A stretch of 64,000 bases of DNA from JANRJY01 sp033763735 (GTDB taxonomy: Bacteria; Bacteroidota; Bacteroidia; Cytophagales; UBA9547). The notes beneath the pieces are model-generated. The model did not search any database. It was not told the DNA's origin and saw only the letters and a program-made list of their open reading frames with translations. Every line of letters begins with the position of its first letter. Position 1 is the stretch's first letter. This document shows positions 44,026 to 54,800 of the stretch, piece by piece. The stretch covers positions 10,162 through 74,161 of the forward strand of contig JANRJY010000104.1 of assembly GCA_033763735.1 (NCBI GenBank), read 5' to 3'. The translations under genes were made by a program, and so were the position numbers.

Positions 44026-46056
44026 CTATTGGATTAATATTCTTTTATTGATGGTAGATTGATTATCGACCCATTGAACTGTATATACACCTTTGGGCAA
44101 AACTTTAACTTCAAACATATTTTGATTGTTTTTCAAAACTTCAAATACATTTCCTAAGGTATTTATCAAATACACTTTATCAATATCCTGAGAATTACCG
44201 ATTAATTCAAAAGATTGCGTGCAAGGATTTGGAACAATATTATACGATTTATAAGATGAATTACTTACTACGAATTCTGTTAATATTGGTGCAGGAACAG
44301 TTATCACTGGTTCAACGATATTTTTGCCAACTACATATGGATTTAAAATACTTAAAACTGAAAGCTTCATTGAATTAAATCCTGCTACCTGACGAGGTTG
44401 TTGAGAGCCATCCCCTCTTGAAGTAGTAGTAGAAAATCCAAAAGTAGTACTGTCATTTTTGAGAATAACCACCGGATTATACCCTTCTGAAGTGATAACT
44501 GCCTGTTTATTTGTGTTTATAGCATATTTAAATATCGAATTCCCATTAATCCAAACACCATGTGCAATAGTATCTTTGAGCATAAAATAAGGTACAGAAC
44601 TTGAGGCGTTTTCAAACATAATGCTACTTGAAAATGCATTAGGAAAAATGTAAAATGACCTAAGCAGCTGTAAACCCTTTGTAGTACTTAAATTCCCAAA
44701 GTAAGCTGCATCCTGTCCAAGGTAATTATCACTTACAACGGTCTTACCTACAAACCTTCCTGTGCCTCCTACAAAGCCCAAAATTGCTCCCGGCTGACGA
44801 ATAGCACTATCGAGTATTTTTCCGGCTTTTCCGGAAGCTAAATAGGTACTCAAAGTTGCAAAGGAAGAAATATCTGCAAACATAATTTTCCGAGCTTTTC
44901 GAATTTTTGAAGTAATATCATTAGAATCTGCTACCGATAATCGGGCTATGTTTACTGAAGTTGCAGATTGCGCAAGCATGGCTTCTGAAAATTGTTTTCC
45001 TGAAATTGTATTGGTGGTTATTATCATTATAGGATGATATACAAATCCTGTTTTTTGAACGATTTGATTGACAAATACGGTATTTGCAGCAGCTCCCTCA
45101 ATACCACTAATTAAAATAGTTCCTGCAAATGTTTCTGTGCTATTTGTAGCAATATTTACCCCTAAAGTCGAAGGTTTAGTGACAATATTGGTTTTAAAAT
45201 TATACTTCCAACCATTAAGCAATTGCGATACTTGCAAGGAATCGGTATAAAATGCAGAACCTGAAATTGAATATGGATTTAACTTTTTTGAACCATGCTT
45301 GTATACGTGTATAGCGCCTGTACCAAAAGCCAGGCCAACCTCATTAGTATCAATACCCATTGCAGTAAGGTCATGCACACCCACACCTCCAATCATCTGA
45401 TTTCGAGTAAGTTTCCAATTGGCTAAAAAGGTGATTAATCGACCAAACCTTCCTCTTTCATTAAAATGTGAATCGAAAATGTAACCCGGGAATAGCGCAA
45501 AAAAATCATTCGCCAAAGTGATATTGGTATTATAGACATTATTTAATGCCTGATCGGAAGTTATCGATGCATCCAACGCATTATATATCACTCCTGAAAG
45601 TATATGTAATCCTGCCGAAGTGCCTGCAATAACACCACCATCGTTAAACTTATCTTTAACAGCTTGCATCAAAAAGGTATTTTTATAAAAAGTATAATAT
45701 TGCGATTGATCACCGCCTCGGAAAAAAATAACATCATACGTCATAAGTGAATCGTAAGTCGATTGAATATTGGCTGCGCTTACAGAACCAAATGTGAAAT
45801 TTTTGGCTGCAACAGCTCCCAATTGAATAAAATAATTTGGCAACCAAGTTGGATCGGAAGGTGCAGAAACACCAATGATAGCTACTTTTTTGTTTGTAGA
45901 CTGATCCAATGCCCATTGATATGGTGCATTGCTCCAAGCTCCTGAATTGTTACGTTCAGAACCACCACCCACAATCAACAACTTGCCTTTCATAGCAAAT
46001 AGCTCATTTGTAAGCATGTTTAGACAAAAAATTAGCATGATGATATTTTTTATCAT
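44026..46056 (-). CDS. T9SS-exported cyanophycinase-like protein
   Basis: A 676-residue secreted S51-family protein. The start is set at 46056 (MIKNIIMLIFCLNMLTNELFA signal peptide), because the ATG 12 codons upstream lies inside the stem of a terminator hairpin. The catalytic domain (about 22-300) has LLIVGGGSERNN, VIFFRGGDQSQYY, nucleophile S147 in VIAGTSAGLHIL, and SHFNERGRFGRL. The region about 310-575 echoes this layout (ILISGIEGAA, ARKIMFADISS, GAILGFVGGTGRFVG) without the serine, suggesting a degenerate second S51 domain. A T9SS type A sorting domain ends the protein (SYNIVPNPCTQSFEL ... GVYTVQWV). It would attack cyanophycin outside the cell, as the extracellular CphE enzymes do. Confidence 0.85.
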   Translation of the reverse strand: MIKNIIMLIFCLNMLTNELFAMKGKLLIVGGGSERNNSGAWSNAPYQWALDQSTNKKVAIIGVSAPSDPTWLPNYFIQLGAVAAKNFTFGSVSAANIQSTYDSLMTYDVIFFRGGDQSQYYTFYKNTFLMQAVKDKFNDGGVIAGTSAGLHILSGVIYNALDASITSDQALNNVYNTNITLANDFFALFPGYIFDSHFNERGRFGRLITFLANWKLTRNQMIGGVGVHDLTAMGIDTNEVGLAFGTGAIHVYKHGSKKLNPYSISGSAFYTDSLQVSQLLNGWKYNFKTNIVTKPSTLGVNIATNSTETFAGTILISGIEGAAANTVFVNQIVQKTGFVYHPIMIITTNTISGKQFSEAMLAQSATSVNIARLSVADSNDITSKIRKARKIMFADISSFATLSTYLASGKAGKILDSAIRQPGAILGFVGGTGRFVGKTVVSDNYLGQDAAYFGNLSTTKGLQLLRSFYIFPNAFSSSIMFENASSSVPYFMLKDTIAHGVWINGNSIFKYAINTNKQAVITSEGYNPVVILKNDSTTFGFSTTTSRGDGSQQPRQVAGFNSMKLSVLSILNPYVVGKNIVEPVITVPAPILTEFVVSNSSYKSYNIVPNPCTQSFELIGNSQDIDKVYLINTLGNVFEVLKNNQNMFEVKVLPKGVYTVQWVDNQSTINKRILIQ

Positions 46057-46083
46057 CGAAATTGAACTTCTTAAAGATTTAAT

Positions 46084-46117
46084 TAAAAACATTCGGGAAC
46101 GAAAGGTTCCCGAATGT
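46084..46117 (-). terminator. Perfect 12-bp terminator hairpin after the T9SS surface-protein gene
   Basis: ACATTCGGGAAC (46089-46100) and GTTCCCGAATGT (46106-46117) are exact complements around the loop GAAAG; on the minus strand it is followed by five T. It lies 14 nt past the stop of the gene ending at 46131. It attenuates or separates the susCD-surface part from the cyanophycinase part, and its arm contains the rejected upstream ATG of the next gene. Confidence 0.88.
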
Positions 46118-46130
46118 GGATTTATTTAAC

Positions 46131-49100
46131 TTATTTAATGATCAGCTTGGTAGTAAGCACATTAGATGCCGTTACTACTTTTACAATGTAAATCCCGGCT
46201 GGTAATTCAGCTACAGAAATCGGTACCAATTGAGTGCCTGCTTCTAAAGACAACTCTTTAGTAAGCGCAACTTCTCCCGTAACACTTATAAAACTCACCA
46301 CCGAAGTACCACTTGCACTGTTGAACGATAATGTTGCAGCACCTGTGGTTGGGTTGGGGTAGATGGAAAGGTTCGGTTTAGAGCCCACACTATGTTCTTC
46401 AACAGAAGTAACATCTGAGGAAGTAACCAATATATTATCAAAACCAATTCTATCACCACCTGGAGATGGGGTTACTAAACGCAATGCAAAATATACCGAT
46501 TGATTATTAAACGTAGTCGGAAGACTTACAGAATACGTTATTGGCACAGTAAGCGCTGTAAATGTAGCAGAGTCCGGATAGTTAACTAATCCTTCAGCTT
46601 TCATCGTAAATGCTTCCCAATCAGCTGTATTTAGGGTTGAACCCGGTTCATTTAACGAAAACAATAATTGAAATTTATCTTCAAAATTTCCACTTGAGGT
46701 AAATGACATACCTTGTACCGAAAGCTTTAGGTTATTTCCTGTTAAAGATATTTTAGGCGTAACTAACCATCTATCAGCAGTAGGATTGAGTAAAGGGTCA
46801 TTATCAAAGTACGAAGTTGTATAAGCTACAAAATTTGAATCTGGAAATGATGAACCTGAATTATCATAAAAGAATGTTTTATTTTCAGTTGGAATCAAAT
46901 CTTCAAGCAAAGCGACATATCCTCTTTGTCTGATTCTTCTAATTACATAAGCATTTGTTCCATAATCGGAATAAAATGAAGGGATTGCTGTTTTACCATC
47001 ACGGTTATACATTGTCATACCTGCGGGTAAAGCAGGATTTGCTTGCCCTGCAACTTTAATAGTTTTTTCAAAATCCTCCTTGTAAAGCACTTTTAAACCT
47101 GACAAAGGATTTGGTAAAACAGAAAAGATAGATGAAGTAACTGTAGCAATTCCAGCAGCCGCAATGTTAATTCCGACTAAAGTTTCTGCTTTGGAATAAG
47201 TGATTCCTTTCAAATCGATAACTGTATCAACTCTTGCAATTGCAGTTCCTGATAATGTACCACCTAAAGTTCCAGTTCCTTGTGCCAAAGAAACACTTAA
47301 TGGCGTATTTGACAGAACATAAGCACCTTCGCCATCCGCATCTACCAATTTTATCCTAACTGTTATGGGGCTGCCTACAATTATACTTCCTGCAGGAAAC
47401 ACACCTAAAATGGCAACATTGGTAGCTATTTTACCAACTGTAAAAGCAGTACTTGCTGGGGAAGCTGTTAAAGCATCTCCAGAAGTTGCAGTTGCAACTA
47501 ATGTTAGATTTTGATCAACTTGGCTATATAACAATCCTGTAAAGGTAATACTAGATTGGCCAGAAGCCATTGATAATGAAGTTGTTCCTGTTAAATTTCC
47601 GGTTCCGCCTGAGATTGCCAAAGAAATATTTGTTGCATTAGTTACAACTCCTGGATTATTGCTATTATTTAATGCTTGAACAACAACTCCAAATGTACGA
47701 CCAGGCAAAATTTTAGTTCCACCAATTGGAAAAACATTAGTGATACTTAATTTCGTTGCACCAACAAATGGAATCACATTAAATGTAGAAGTACCTGCGG
47801 AAAGAAATGCTTGTCCGATTGCCGTAGTATAAACGGTTAAAGTAATCCCACTTGCTGAAATACTATACTTCAAATCAGTTAATGTAATACTAGATGTTCC
47901 TGCTCCTAAAGTTGTTGTTATGGTACCAGACAAAACCCCTGAACCATTAGCCGAAAGTGATAGACCTGTTGCGGAACTAACTGGATAAACAACACCATAT
48001 TCGTTTTGTGATTCAACAGTTGCACTAAAGTTAAACCCAGCTGTCGGCGATGCAGGTGAAATATTTTTCAAAACCAATTTTGAAGCTTTTTTAGAAGCAA
48101 TTTCAATATTATCTAACGCAAATGACAAGTAATCTGTTAATGCCAAATCACTTGATTGGAAAGTTATCCATCTTACTTGAACAAGAGGTTGGTTGTTTGC
48201 TGCTGCGGGCAAATATCCCACAAAAGTAGTTACTTGGTCAATTACAGTTCCGGTAGTATACGTTGTGTTATTTACAGTTGTCCATCCCGCTACACTTCCA
48301 ACCCTGTACTGCAATGCAAGATATCCTGTGGTTGTTGTAACACTTTGAGATACCGTAGAATAATTTTCAACAAGTTGCACTTCATATTTATAAGATAAAT
48401 CAGTTTTACCAGTGGTATTCAACGAAAGTACATTTTGGAATGTACGTGAACCTAAACTAATATTAAGTTTCACATCAGATCCATTATTATAGTTTTGAGG
48501 TCCTAAGCCATTATTTGCATGTCCGGTTAGAGTGCTGGTACATCTGGTAATATTACTGATAGCTCCTTGATAATTACGTAGGGTGTATGAGCCATCTGTA
48601 ATGGCAATTGCATCTGAAAGTGTTGATTTCCAACTTGCACTACCTGCACGGTAAAACTTCATTCCTAACACAGTATTAGTTCCGGCTGCAATAGGTGTAG
48701 AGCCAAAATTTTGCACATATGGCAATGCCACAGGAGCATCCGGATCAGAAGCTAAAATGTCAAATGTTGCAGAGGTGGCATTCGTTAGCAGATCACCACT
48801 GGTCCGATTAGCAGAAATAGTAATGCCTACATTTGCAGAAGAATAACTTATTCCCGTAACGGTCAATCTTGAATTACCTCCAGTTATAGTGTAATTAGTT
48901 GCACCTGTAAAACCTAAACCAGTACTTGAAAGAGAAAAAACAGTATTTGACAATACTGGTACTTCAATATCTCCCGGATTTTTGGATGAAACTATTACGG
49001 TTAAAGGAGTTCCTATTAATTTTAAAGCTGGTGATACAGATTCAACCATCAATTTTGATGCAGGAGCAGGAATATTGTCTCCTGTAACGGATATATTTCC

Positions 49101-50444
49101 AATAGAAAAACTCAAAAAATTGGCAACGGTTTCAGATGGATATGCCAACCAACGAAGTTGCACTTTTGATAAATTTTCAGCTACTCCAGGCAAAGTTAAG
49201 TTAACATAAGATGTTATTTGACCGGTAAGTTTGCCACTTGAACTATAAAATGCACCCGGAATAGTTGAAAAAGAAGCGTAATTATCTGTACGATATTGAA
49301 AATATCCATATCCAGTAATAGATGATACCGATTCAACTTCCAGTTGAGTAACATCAAAAGATAGTTTAATATTTCTCCAACCTGAAGTATTTAAAGCAAC
49401 AATATATCCTGCACTTCTATTAAAGAGACTAGCCAATACACCATAATAACCTGGTGTAGTAACTACATGTAAAGTACTGGCTGTATTGGTACCGCCAGAT
49501 GTTAGGATAGAAATATCATAATCTGGTGGGGATAGTGTTCTGTTTGTCATAGATGTAGTATTAGCAGTGACAAAGTCAAAAGCACCTAAAGCCCCTGTTC
49601 TAAAGCCTGCAAACCCTGCCGGGAAACCTGTTACATTGGAAAATGTACTGAAATTTTGTACATAAGGAAGTGGTTGAGGTGCAATTGTTGAAAAAGGAAT
49701 AACTGTGCCGGTCACACTTATATTATCAAAAGAAAAACTGATATAATTTGTAACCGCCTCTGATGAAAATGTAAGCCATCTTAATAATACATTTGGTTTA
49801 TCAGCTACCGGTACATTTGGCAATTGTAAATTAGAAAATGAAGTTTTTGTGCCTGGTGTTAACCCAGATGTGGAATAAAATGAACCAGGTACGGTAGCAA
49901 ATCCCGTAATACCAGGCACACTGTATTCTAAATATGCAAAACCCAATACACTTGAAATTGATTCTTGCTCCAATATAGTAATGTCGTATGAAACTCTTAA
50001 ATCTTGGATTCCTGTGGCATTCACTGCACTTACAAATCCGGCAGCTCTGTTAAAAACACTAATAGCCAAGCTATTACCTGACCCACTTCCAGTAATTAAA
50101 TGTATGGTACTCGTGGTTACTCCTGTACCTGCAGCAGTTATGGTTGCATAATCAATAACTGACGAAATAACTCTGTCAGAAGCTGTTGCTGCTGAAGCTA
50201 CAGAATAGGTAAAGGATGCAAGCGCTCCAGTTCTAAAACCTTGAATGCCGATTGGGTATGTCAATGCAGAAGAAGCATCAAAGTCCTGCAAGTAAGGTAC
50301 TGCCTGTGGAGTGGGGTACGTTTGTGCAAATGTATTCACTGAAAATGTAAATAATACAAACGTGCAAATAAATTTGCTAAGTAGTGAATAAGACCAACCT
50401 TTGAGGTTTGGAATGGTTTTGAGGTAGAAGTAACTATTTTTCAT
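46131..50444 (-). CDS. T9SS-secreted surface protein with repeated adhesin-like modules
   Basis: A 1,437-residue extracellular protein. The signal sequence ends near residue 41 (FTFSVNTFAQ). Three related modules begin PYLQDFD, PYVQNFSTF and PYVQNFGST (about 48-255, 262-460, 575-770), each followed by a jelly-roll-like stretch with FDNISV or LDNIEI near the end. Four Ig-like modules alternate (starts such as KLVLKNISPASPTAGFNF). A final choice-of-anchor-J-type domain (about 1135-1345) precedes the T9SS type A domain (LSIYPNPTTGAATLSF ... GIYIVKVV). No catalytic motif is seen. Directly downstream of susD and upstream of the exported cyanophycinase, it may bind the insoluble substrate (inference). 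Confidence 0.82.
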   Translation of the reverse strand: MKNSYFYLKTIPNLKGWSYSLLSKFICTFVLFTFSVNTFAQTYPTPQAVPYLQDFDASSALTYPIGIQGFRTGALASFTYSVASAATASDRVISSVIDYATITAAGTGVTTSTIHLITGSGSGNSLAISVFNRAAGFVSAVNATGIQDLRVSYDITILEQESISSVLGFAYLEYSVPGITGFATVPGSFYSTSGLTPGTKTSFSNLQLPNVPVADKPNVLLRWLTFSSEAVTNYISFSFDNISVTGTVIPFSTIAPQPLPYVQNFSTFSNVTGFPAGFAGFRTGALGAFDFVTANTTSMTNRTLSPPDYDISILTSGGTNTASTLHVVTTPGYYGVLASLFNRSAGYIVALNTSGWRNIKLSFDVTQLEVESVSSITGYGYFQYRTDNYASFSTIPGAFYSSSGKLTGQITSYVNLTLPGVAENLSKVQLRWLAYPSETVANFLSFSIGNISVTGDNIPAPASKLMVESVSPALKLIGTPLTVIVSSKNPGDIEVPVLSNTVFSLSSTGLGFTGATNYTITGGNSRLTVTGISYSSANVGITISANRTSGDLLTNATSATFDILASDPDAPVALPYVQNFGSTPIAAGTNTVLGMKFYRAGSASWKSTLSDAIAITDGSYTLRNYQGAISNITRCTSTLTGHANNGLGPQNYNNGSDVKLNISLGSRTFQNVLSLNTTGKTDLSYKYEVQLVENYSTVSQSVTTTTGYLALQYRVGSVAGWTTVNNTTYTTGTVIDQVTTFVGYLPAAANNQPLVQVRWITFQSSDLALTDYLSFALDNIEIASKKASKLVLKNISPASPTAGFNFSATVESQNEYGVVYPVSSATGLSLSANGSGVLSGTITTTLGAGTSSITLTDLKYSISASGITLTVYTTAIGQAFLSAGTSTFNVIPFVGATKLSITNVFPIGGTKILPGRTFGVVVQALNNSNNPGVVTNATNISLAISGGTGNLTGTTSLSMASGQSSITFTGLLYSQVDQNLTLVATATSGDALTASPASTAFTVGKIATNVAILGVFPAGSIIVGSPITVRIKLVDADGEGAYVLSNTPLSVSLAQGTGTLGGTLSGTAIARVDTVIDLKGITYSKAETLVGINIAAAGIATVTSSIFSVLPNPLSGLKVLYKEDFEKTIKVAGQANPALPAGMTMYNRDGKTAIPSFYSDYGTNAYVIRRIRQRGYVALLEDLIPTENKTFFYDNSGSSFPDSNFVAYTTSYFDNDPLLNPTADRWLVTPKISLTGNNLKLSVQGMSFTSSGNFEDKFQLLFSLNEPGSTLNTADWEAFTMKAEGLVNYPDSATFTALTVPITYSVSLPTTFNNQSVYFALRLVTPSPGGDRIGFDNILVTSSDVTSVEEHSVGSKPNLSIYPNPTTGAATLSFNSASGTSVVSFISVTGEVALTKELSLEAGTQLVPISVAELPAGIYIVKVVTASNVLTTKLIIK

Positions 50445-50470
50445 TTTACTAAGGGTTTATTTTTAATTAA

Positions 50471-51895
50471 TTAAGGCTTTGCATCCCACCAAAATCTATC
50501 AAATATTGAATAATCCGGTGGAATATTTTGAAGTCTTTGACTGACTTCTCTTGATGAATATTGAAGTCTTCTTGGCATTTGATTTCCACTTCTGATTTTT
50601 ATTTCAGGCAATCCAGCAATACCCGATATGTATTTTTCTGTACGTCTGTAATCATTCCAGGTTTCTGATTGCAAAAACAAGGCAATATATTTTTGTTGAA
50701 ATATTTTTTTCCATACTTCTTCGTCAGTCAACAAACCAATATTACTTTGGCTTGTCGCATATTTACTTAGTATTGAATCTGGCAGAGCTTTAACCAAATT
50801 ATTCTCTGACGGATCAGACGAACCTACCTCCGTTTTGCATACTCTTTCTAATGATGCTTGAATTGCATTTTTAAATATAGGTTTTGCACTCAATTTGCCA
50901 GTGGTTTTCATTTCAATTTCCGTTTGCATGAAAAGACATTCTTCATAAGTCAATAATGGAAAACTTGAATTAGCCATTGCATAAAAAGGTCCGTACTTTG
51001 CTCTTGTTCCTGTCAATAAACTTTTTTTAATCTGTGCATAAAAGTCTTTTCTAGGATCGTTTAACGTAAGTAATAAATCTGCAAACACAGGGTCCACTTC
51101 GGTTTCAAGTGTACCTGTTCGTTCAAGATACAAGGGTGCCAAATTTCCAGTTTGTCCCTGCTCAAAGGTTATAAAGCAATTGTCTGAATTAGATGTAAGT
51201 GAGAGCGCCAAAGCTGATTTAGCCTGCTCATAAGCTTGCGAATTGACCTTAATTGTATGCAAATAATATCTTGCTTTAAGGCCATAAGCCACTTTAATCC
51301 ATTTACTTACATCTCCTTTGAAAATCAAATCATCTGAGCCTGGTTTTTTACCTTCAACAGGATTAGTTAAATCATTAATTCCTTCATCGAGCATTTTTTG
51401 AATACTTGCATAAATATTTTCTTGCGAATCAAAAATTGGAAATTGATATTTAGCTGCCTCAAATGCTTGTGAAAAAGGAACATCACCATAAATAGAAGTA
51501 GTAGTTCCGATTGCAGAGGCCATTAAAATTTTAGCAATCCCTCTGTAATGACTTTGCTTATCAGCATTTGCTCTTTCAATCAATTGATAGCCGCTATTCA
51601 TTGCTAAATACAAATTTTCCCATAGCGAAATATTACTTCCGTCTGCCGGAGTAAAAATGTAATTATTTAAACCAACCGGTCCATTTACATAAGTTACATA
51701 ACCTGATACATTACCTATTCGCTTTACAATGCTTCCTCCAAGTGTTGAAAAATACAAATACTGAAATGTTGGCAACCTGTATTCAACTGAAATTACATCG
51801 CTTGTCAAACTATTTGGATCAACATTCATAGATGAAAAATTGCATCCGTAAAAAAACATAATGAGTATTATTAAAACCGAATTTGTTTTTTTCAT
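50471..51895 (-). CDS. SusD/RagB-family outer-membrane lipoprotein
   Basis: A 474-residue SusD-like lipoprotein (SusD-like_2 type). The start at 51895 gives MKKTNSVLIILIMFFYGC, a lipoprotein signal peptide with the lipidated cysteine at 18. The alternative ATG 5 codons upstream overlaps the susC end. The TPR-like helical scaffold is recognisable (LWENLYLAMNSGYQLIERAN, GIAKILMASAIGTTTSIYGDVPFSQAF) with the C-terminal NDYRRTEKY. SusD proteins lid the SusC barrel and bind ligand. It starts one base after the susC stop codon. Genes nearby point to a peptide substrate rather than glycan, analogous to RagB of the oligopeptide importer RagAB. Confidence 0.92.
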   Translation of the reverse strand: MKKTNSVLIILIMFFYGCNFSSMNVDPNSLTSDVISVEYRLPTFQYLYFSTLGGSIVKRIGNVSGYVTYVNGPVGLNNYIFTPADGSNISLWENLYLAMNSGYQLIERANADKQSHYRGIAKILMASAIGTTTSIYGDVPFSQAFEAAKYQFPIFDSQENIYASIQKMLDEGINDLTNPVEGKKPGSDDLIFKGDVSKWIKVAYGLKARYYLHTIKVNSQAYEQAKSALALSLTSNSDNCFITFEQGQTGNLAPLYLERTGTLETEVDPVFADLLLTLNDPRKDFYAQIKKSLLTGTRAKYGPFYAMANSSFPLLTYEECLFMQTEIEMKTTGKLSAKPIFKNAIQASLERVCKTEVGSSDPSENNLVKALPDSILSKYATSQSNIGLLTDEEVWKKIFQQKYIALFLQSETWNDYRRTEKYISGIAGLPEIKIRSGNQMPRRLQYSSREVSQRLQNIPPDYSIFDRFWWDAKP

Positions 51896-51896
51896 A

Positions 51897-54800
51897 TCAA
51901 AAAGTAGCATTTAATGTTAAGTGATAACTTCTGGTATTGGGCATATTGTATGCGTCTCGTCCAAAACTCGGGTCGTTGCCAGCTGCATTTGTTTCAGGAT
52001 CCACACCGGAATATTTAGTAAACAAAAACAGATTTCGTGTTGCAAAAGTTATATTTAACTTTTTAAAATATGCTTTCGAAATGAGTTTTTCAGGAATAGC
52101 GTAGCTTAATGACATTTCTCGCAGCCTCACCCAGCTTGCATCTTCCATACCTCGTTCAGGTACATTTCCAAAATCGCCTCCTAAAGACCCATAGTAATCG
52201 CGATTGTATTTTATAGGTGTTTGATTTGGAGTTCCATTGGCATATACACTATTAGGTACAATAATATCCTGATCTCTATTTTCTGTTTCTTTATGGGTTC
52301 CCATAGCCAACATATTTAATTTAGTCAAATTAAAAACCTTGCCTCCTCTTCGAATATCCCAAAGCAACGAAAAAGTAAGCCCTTTCCAACTAACTGTATT
52401 TCGAATTCCTGAAAACCAATCCGGATAAGGGTTTCCAATTATGAAAGACTTTCCACCAAGAGGAGTTTCAATCATTGGCTTTCCAAGTGAATCGACTACA
52501 ATAGGTAAATCTTCTCTAATTGTAAGATCATTAGGGTCTTGTCCATATCTTTTGAAACGACTTGCCCCAAATATCATTCCGTATTGATATCCATTGGCTG
52601 CACCAGAAAAACCTTGTGTAAACCCTGCCACACCGCCTACTCTTTGATAATCATAAGTCATGCCATTAACTACAGAACGCATGGATGTAAAATTTACGGA
52701 TACATCCCAAGTAACAGCCTTTTTTATTGGGGTTCCATAAGCCATTATTTCTAATCCATTTGAGTTAATATATCCATCATTAATAAGTGCGCGGGTATAT
52801 CCCGTTGAAACAGGTACTTGTGCGTTTAATATTTGATCATAATTTCTTGTGTTATAATAAGTAATATCTATGCCAAGCCTATTTTTAAAAAACTTAGCCT
52901 CCGTTCCAAATTCATATGTAACTAATTGCTCTGGTCTTATTTCTCTATTTCCACTTTGTGTTTGGCTTACAAACAAATTTTGATTTGAAAATCCATTCGT
53001 GAGTCCCCCAACCTGGTCGAAATATGTATTAGTTTGATAGGGTTTTGGAATATTGGCAGAAGATGCTACCGAAGCGCGAATCTTACCAAAACTAAACCAA
53101 TTTGTTTTGTCAAGGTTAAAAGCATCAGTATATACAAAGGACAAATGTGCACCCGGTGTAAAATATGGTGAATACTTTTGCGAAAGTGTGGATGCCCATT
53201 CATATCTTCCTGTTAAATTAAGAAATAAATAATTTTTATATCCTATTTTTCCATCACCAAAAAACGCGAATATAGCTCTCCTGTAATCCGACCAACTTGG
53301 TTCAAATGATTTTTGGTCTGTAGCAACAAAGTCATTGAAATTTGCAAATAAATAGTCATAAGATTGTAGTCCTAAAACCTCACTATTATTTAATACATAA
53401 TTGTTTCCTATTCTGATTTCATAATCAAAATTTTTGCCTAATTTTCTTTGTGCATCCAAATAAAAATCAGTATTAATATTTCTATTGAATTCTTGTGACT
53501 CATAAAAGGAACCTTTGTAGGATTGTTCTCTATGATTTTCGGCTGAAAATTTGCTATAATTTTCGTTAGTAGATCTGCCAAACGCATCTATCCCAACTCT
53601 ACCTATGGCTTTTAACCATGGTCGTATTTCAATATCTGATTGTACAAATCCAATTATCCGATTTACACGTTCGGTGCTTACATTATTATTTACGGTAAAA
53701 AATGGATTATCAAAAACTGCATTTTTCTTTTGAGTACCATCCTCAAATTGATATGATGATGGCGTATTAACAGGATCTGCAACTCCTCCAGAAATATCAT
53801 AATCATTTGGACTACGAAATAATGAGACCACTGGCGAGGACCAATTACCACCTTTTCTCAATCGTGATGCTTCAGAATAAGTATAAGTAGCCGAGGCAGT
53901 TAATTTCAGCCATTTATATAATTGATTGCTTCCGCTTAGTTTTACTGATGTTCTTTCAAACACTTGTTTGGGAATAACGCCTTCTTGTCGGAAGTTACCA
54001 ACAGATAAAAAGAAGTTTGAACTTTCAGTGCCACCTGAAAAACTTAAATAATTGTTTCTTTCCCAGCCTCTTGTAAAAAACTTGTTCATATTATTATATG
54101 GAGTAACGGGAGCCAAACTCGGATCGTCACTTTGAATAATATCACCTCTGCTATCCCATTTGGAAGGAATGCCATTATAACGCAATCGGTCATAACTGGG
54201 GCCCCAACTTCTTGATTCAGCAGGGCTTCCTTGCCTTGAGTCAAATGGAGCAAATACACCATTATTTCCACCGGCATATTTAGTTTGCAATTCGGGCAAT
54301 TTGTTTACTTCGTGCATACCTACACTTGATGTAAAGTTGATAACTGTTTTGCCTGATTGTCCACTTTTAGTTGTGATAAGAATTGCTCCATTTGCAGCCC
54401 TTATTCCATATAATGCTGCTGCTGAAGGTCCCTTCAGTACAGTTACACTAGCAATATCATCAGGGTTGATATCGATTCCTCTATTTGCAGACTCTAAAGT
54501 GCGTGTATTATCCCCGCCACCATTGTCAATTGGTATCCCATCTACCACAATTAAAGTTTGATTATTACCATTTAAAGATGCATTCCCTCTTAATTGCATA
54601 CGAGAAGCAGCACCTGGCGAACCGGAAGAAGCATTAACTTGAAGCCCTGCCACTTTTGAATTAAGGGAATTCATTAAGTTTCCTTCTTTAGAGTCTGTAA
54701 TCTCTTGTGATTTAATTTCCTGTGCAGAAAAACCAATCTCCCTTTTTTCTCTTTTAATAGCTATTGAAGTCACCAAAACTTCTTCCATTTCTTTCACTTC

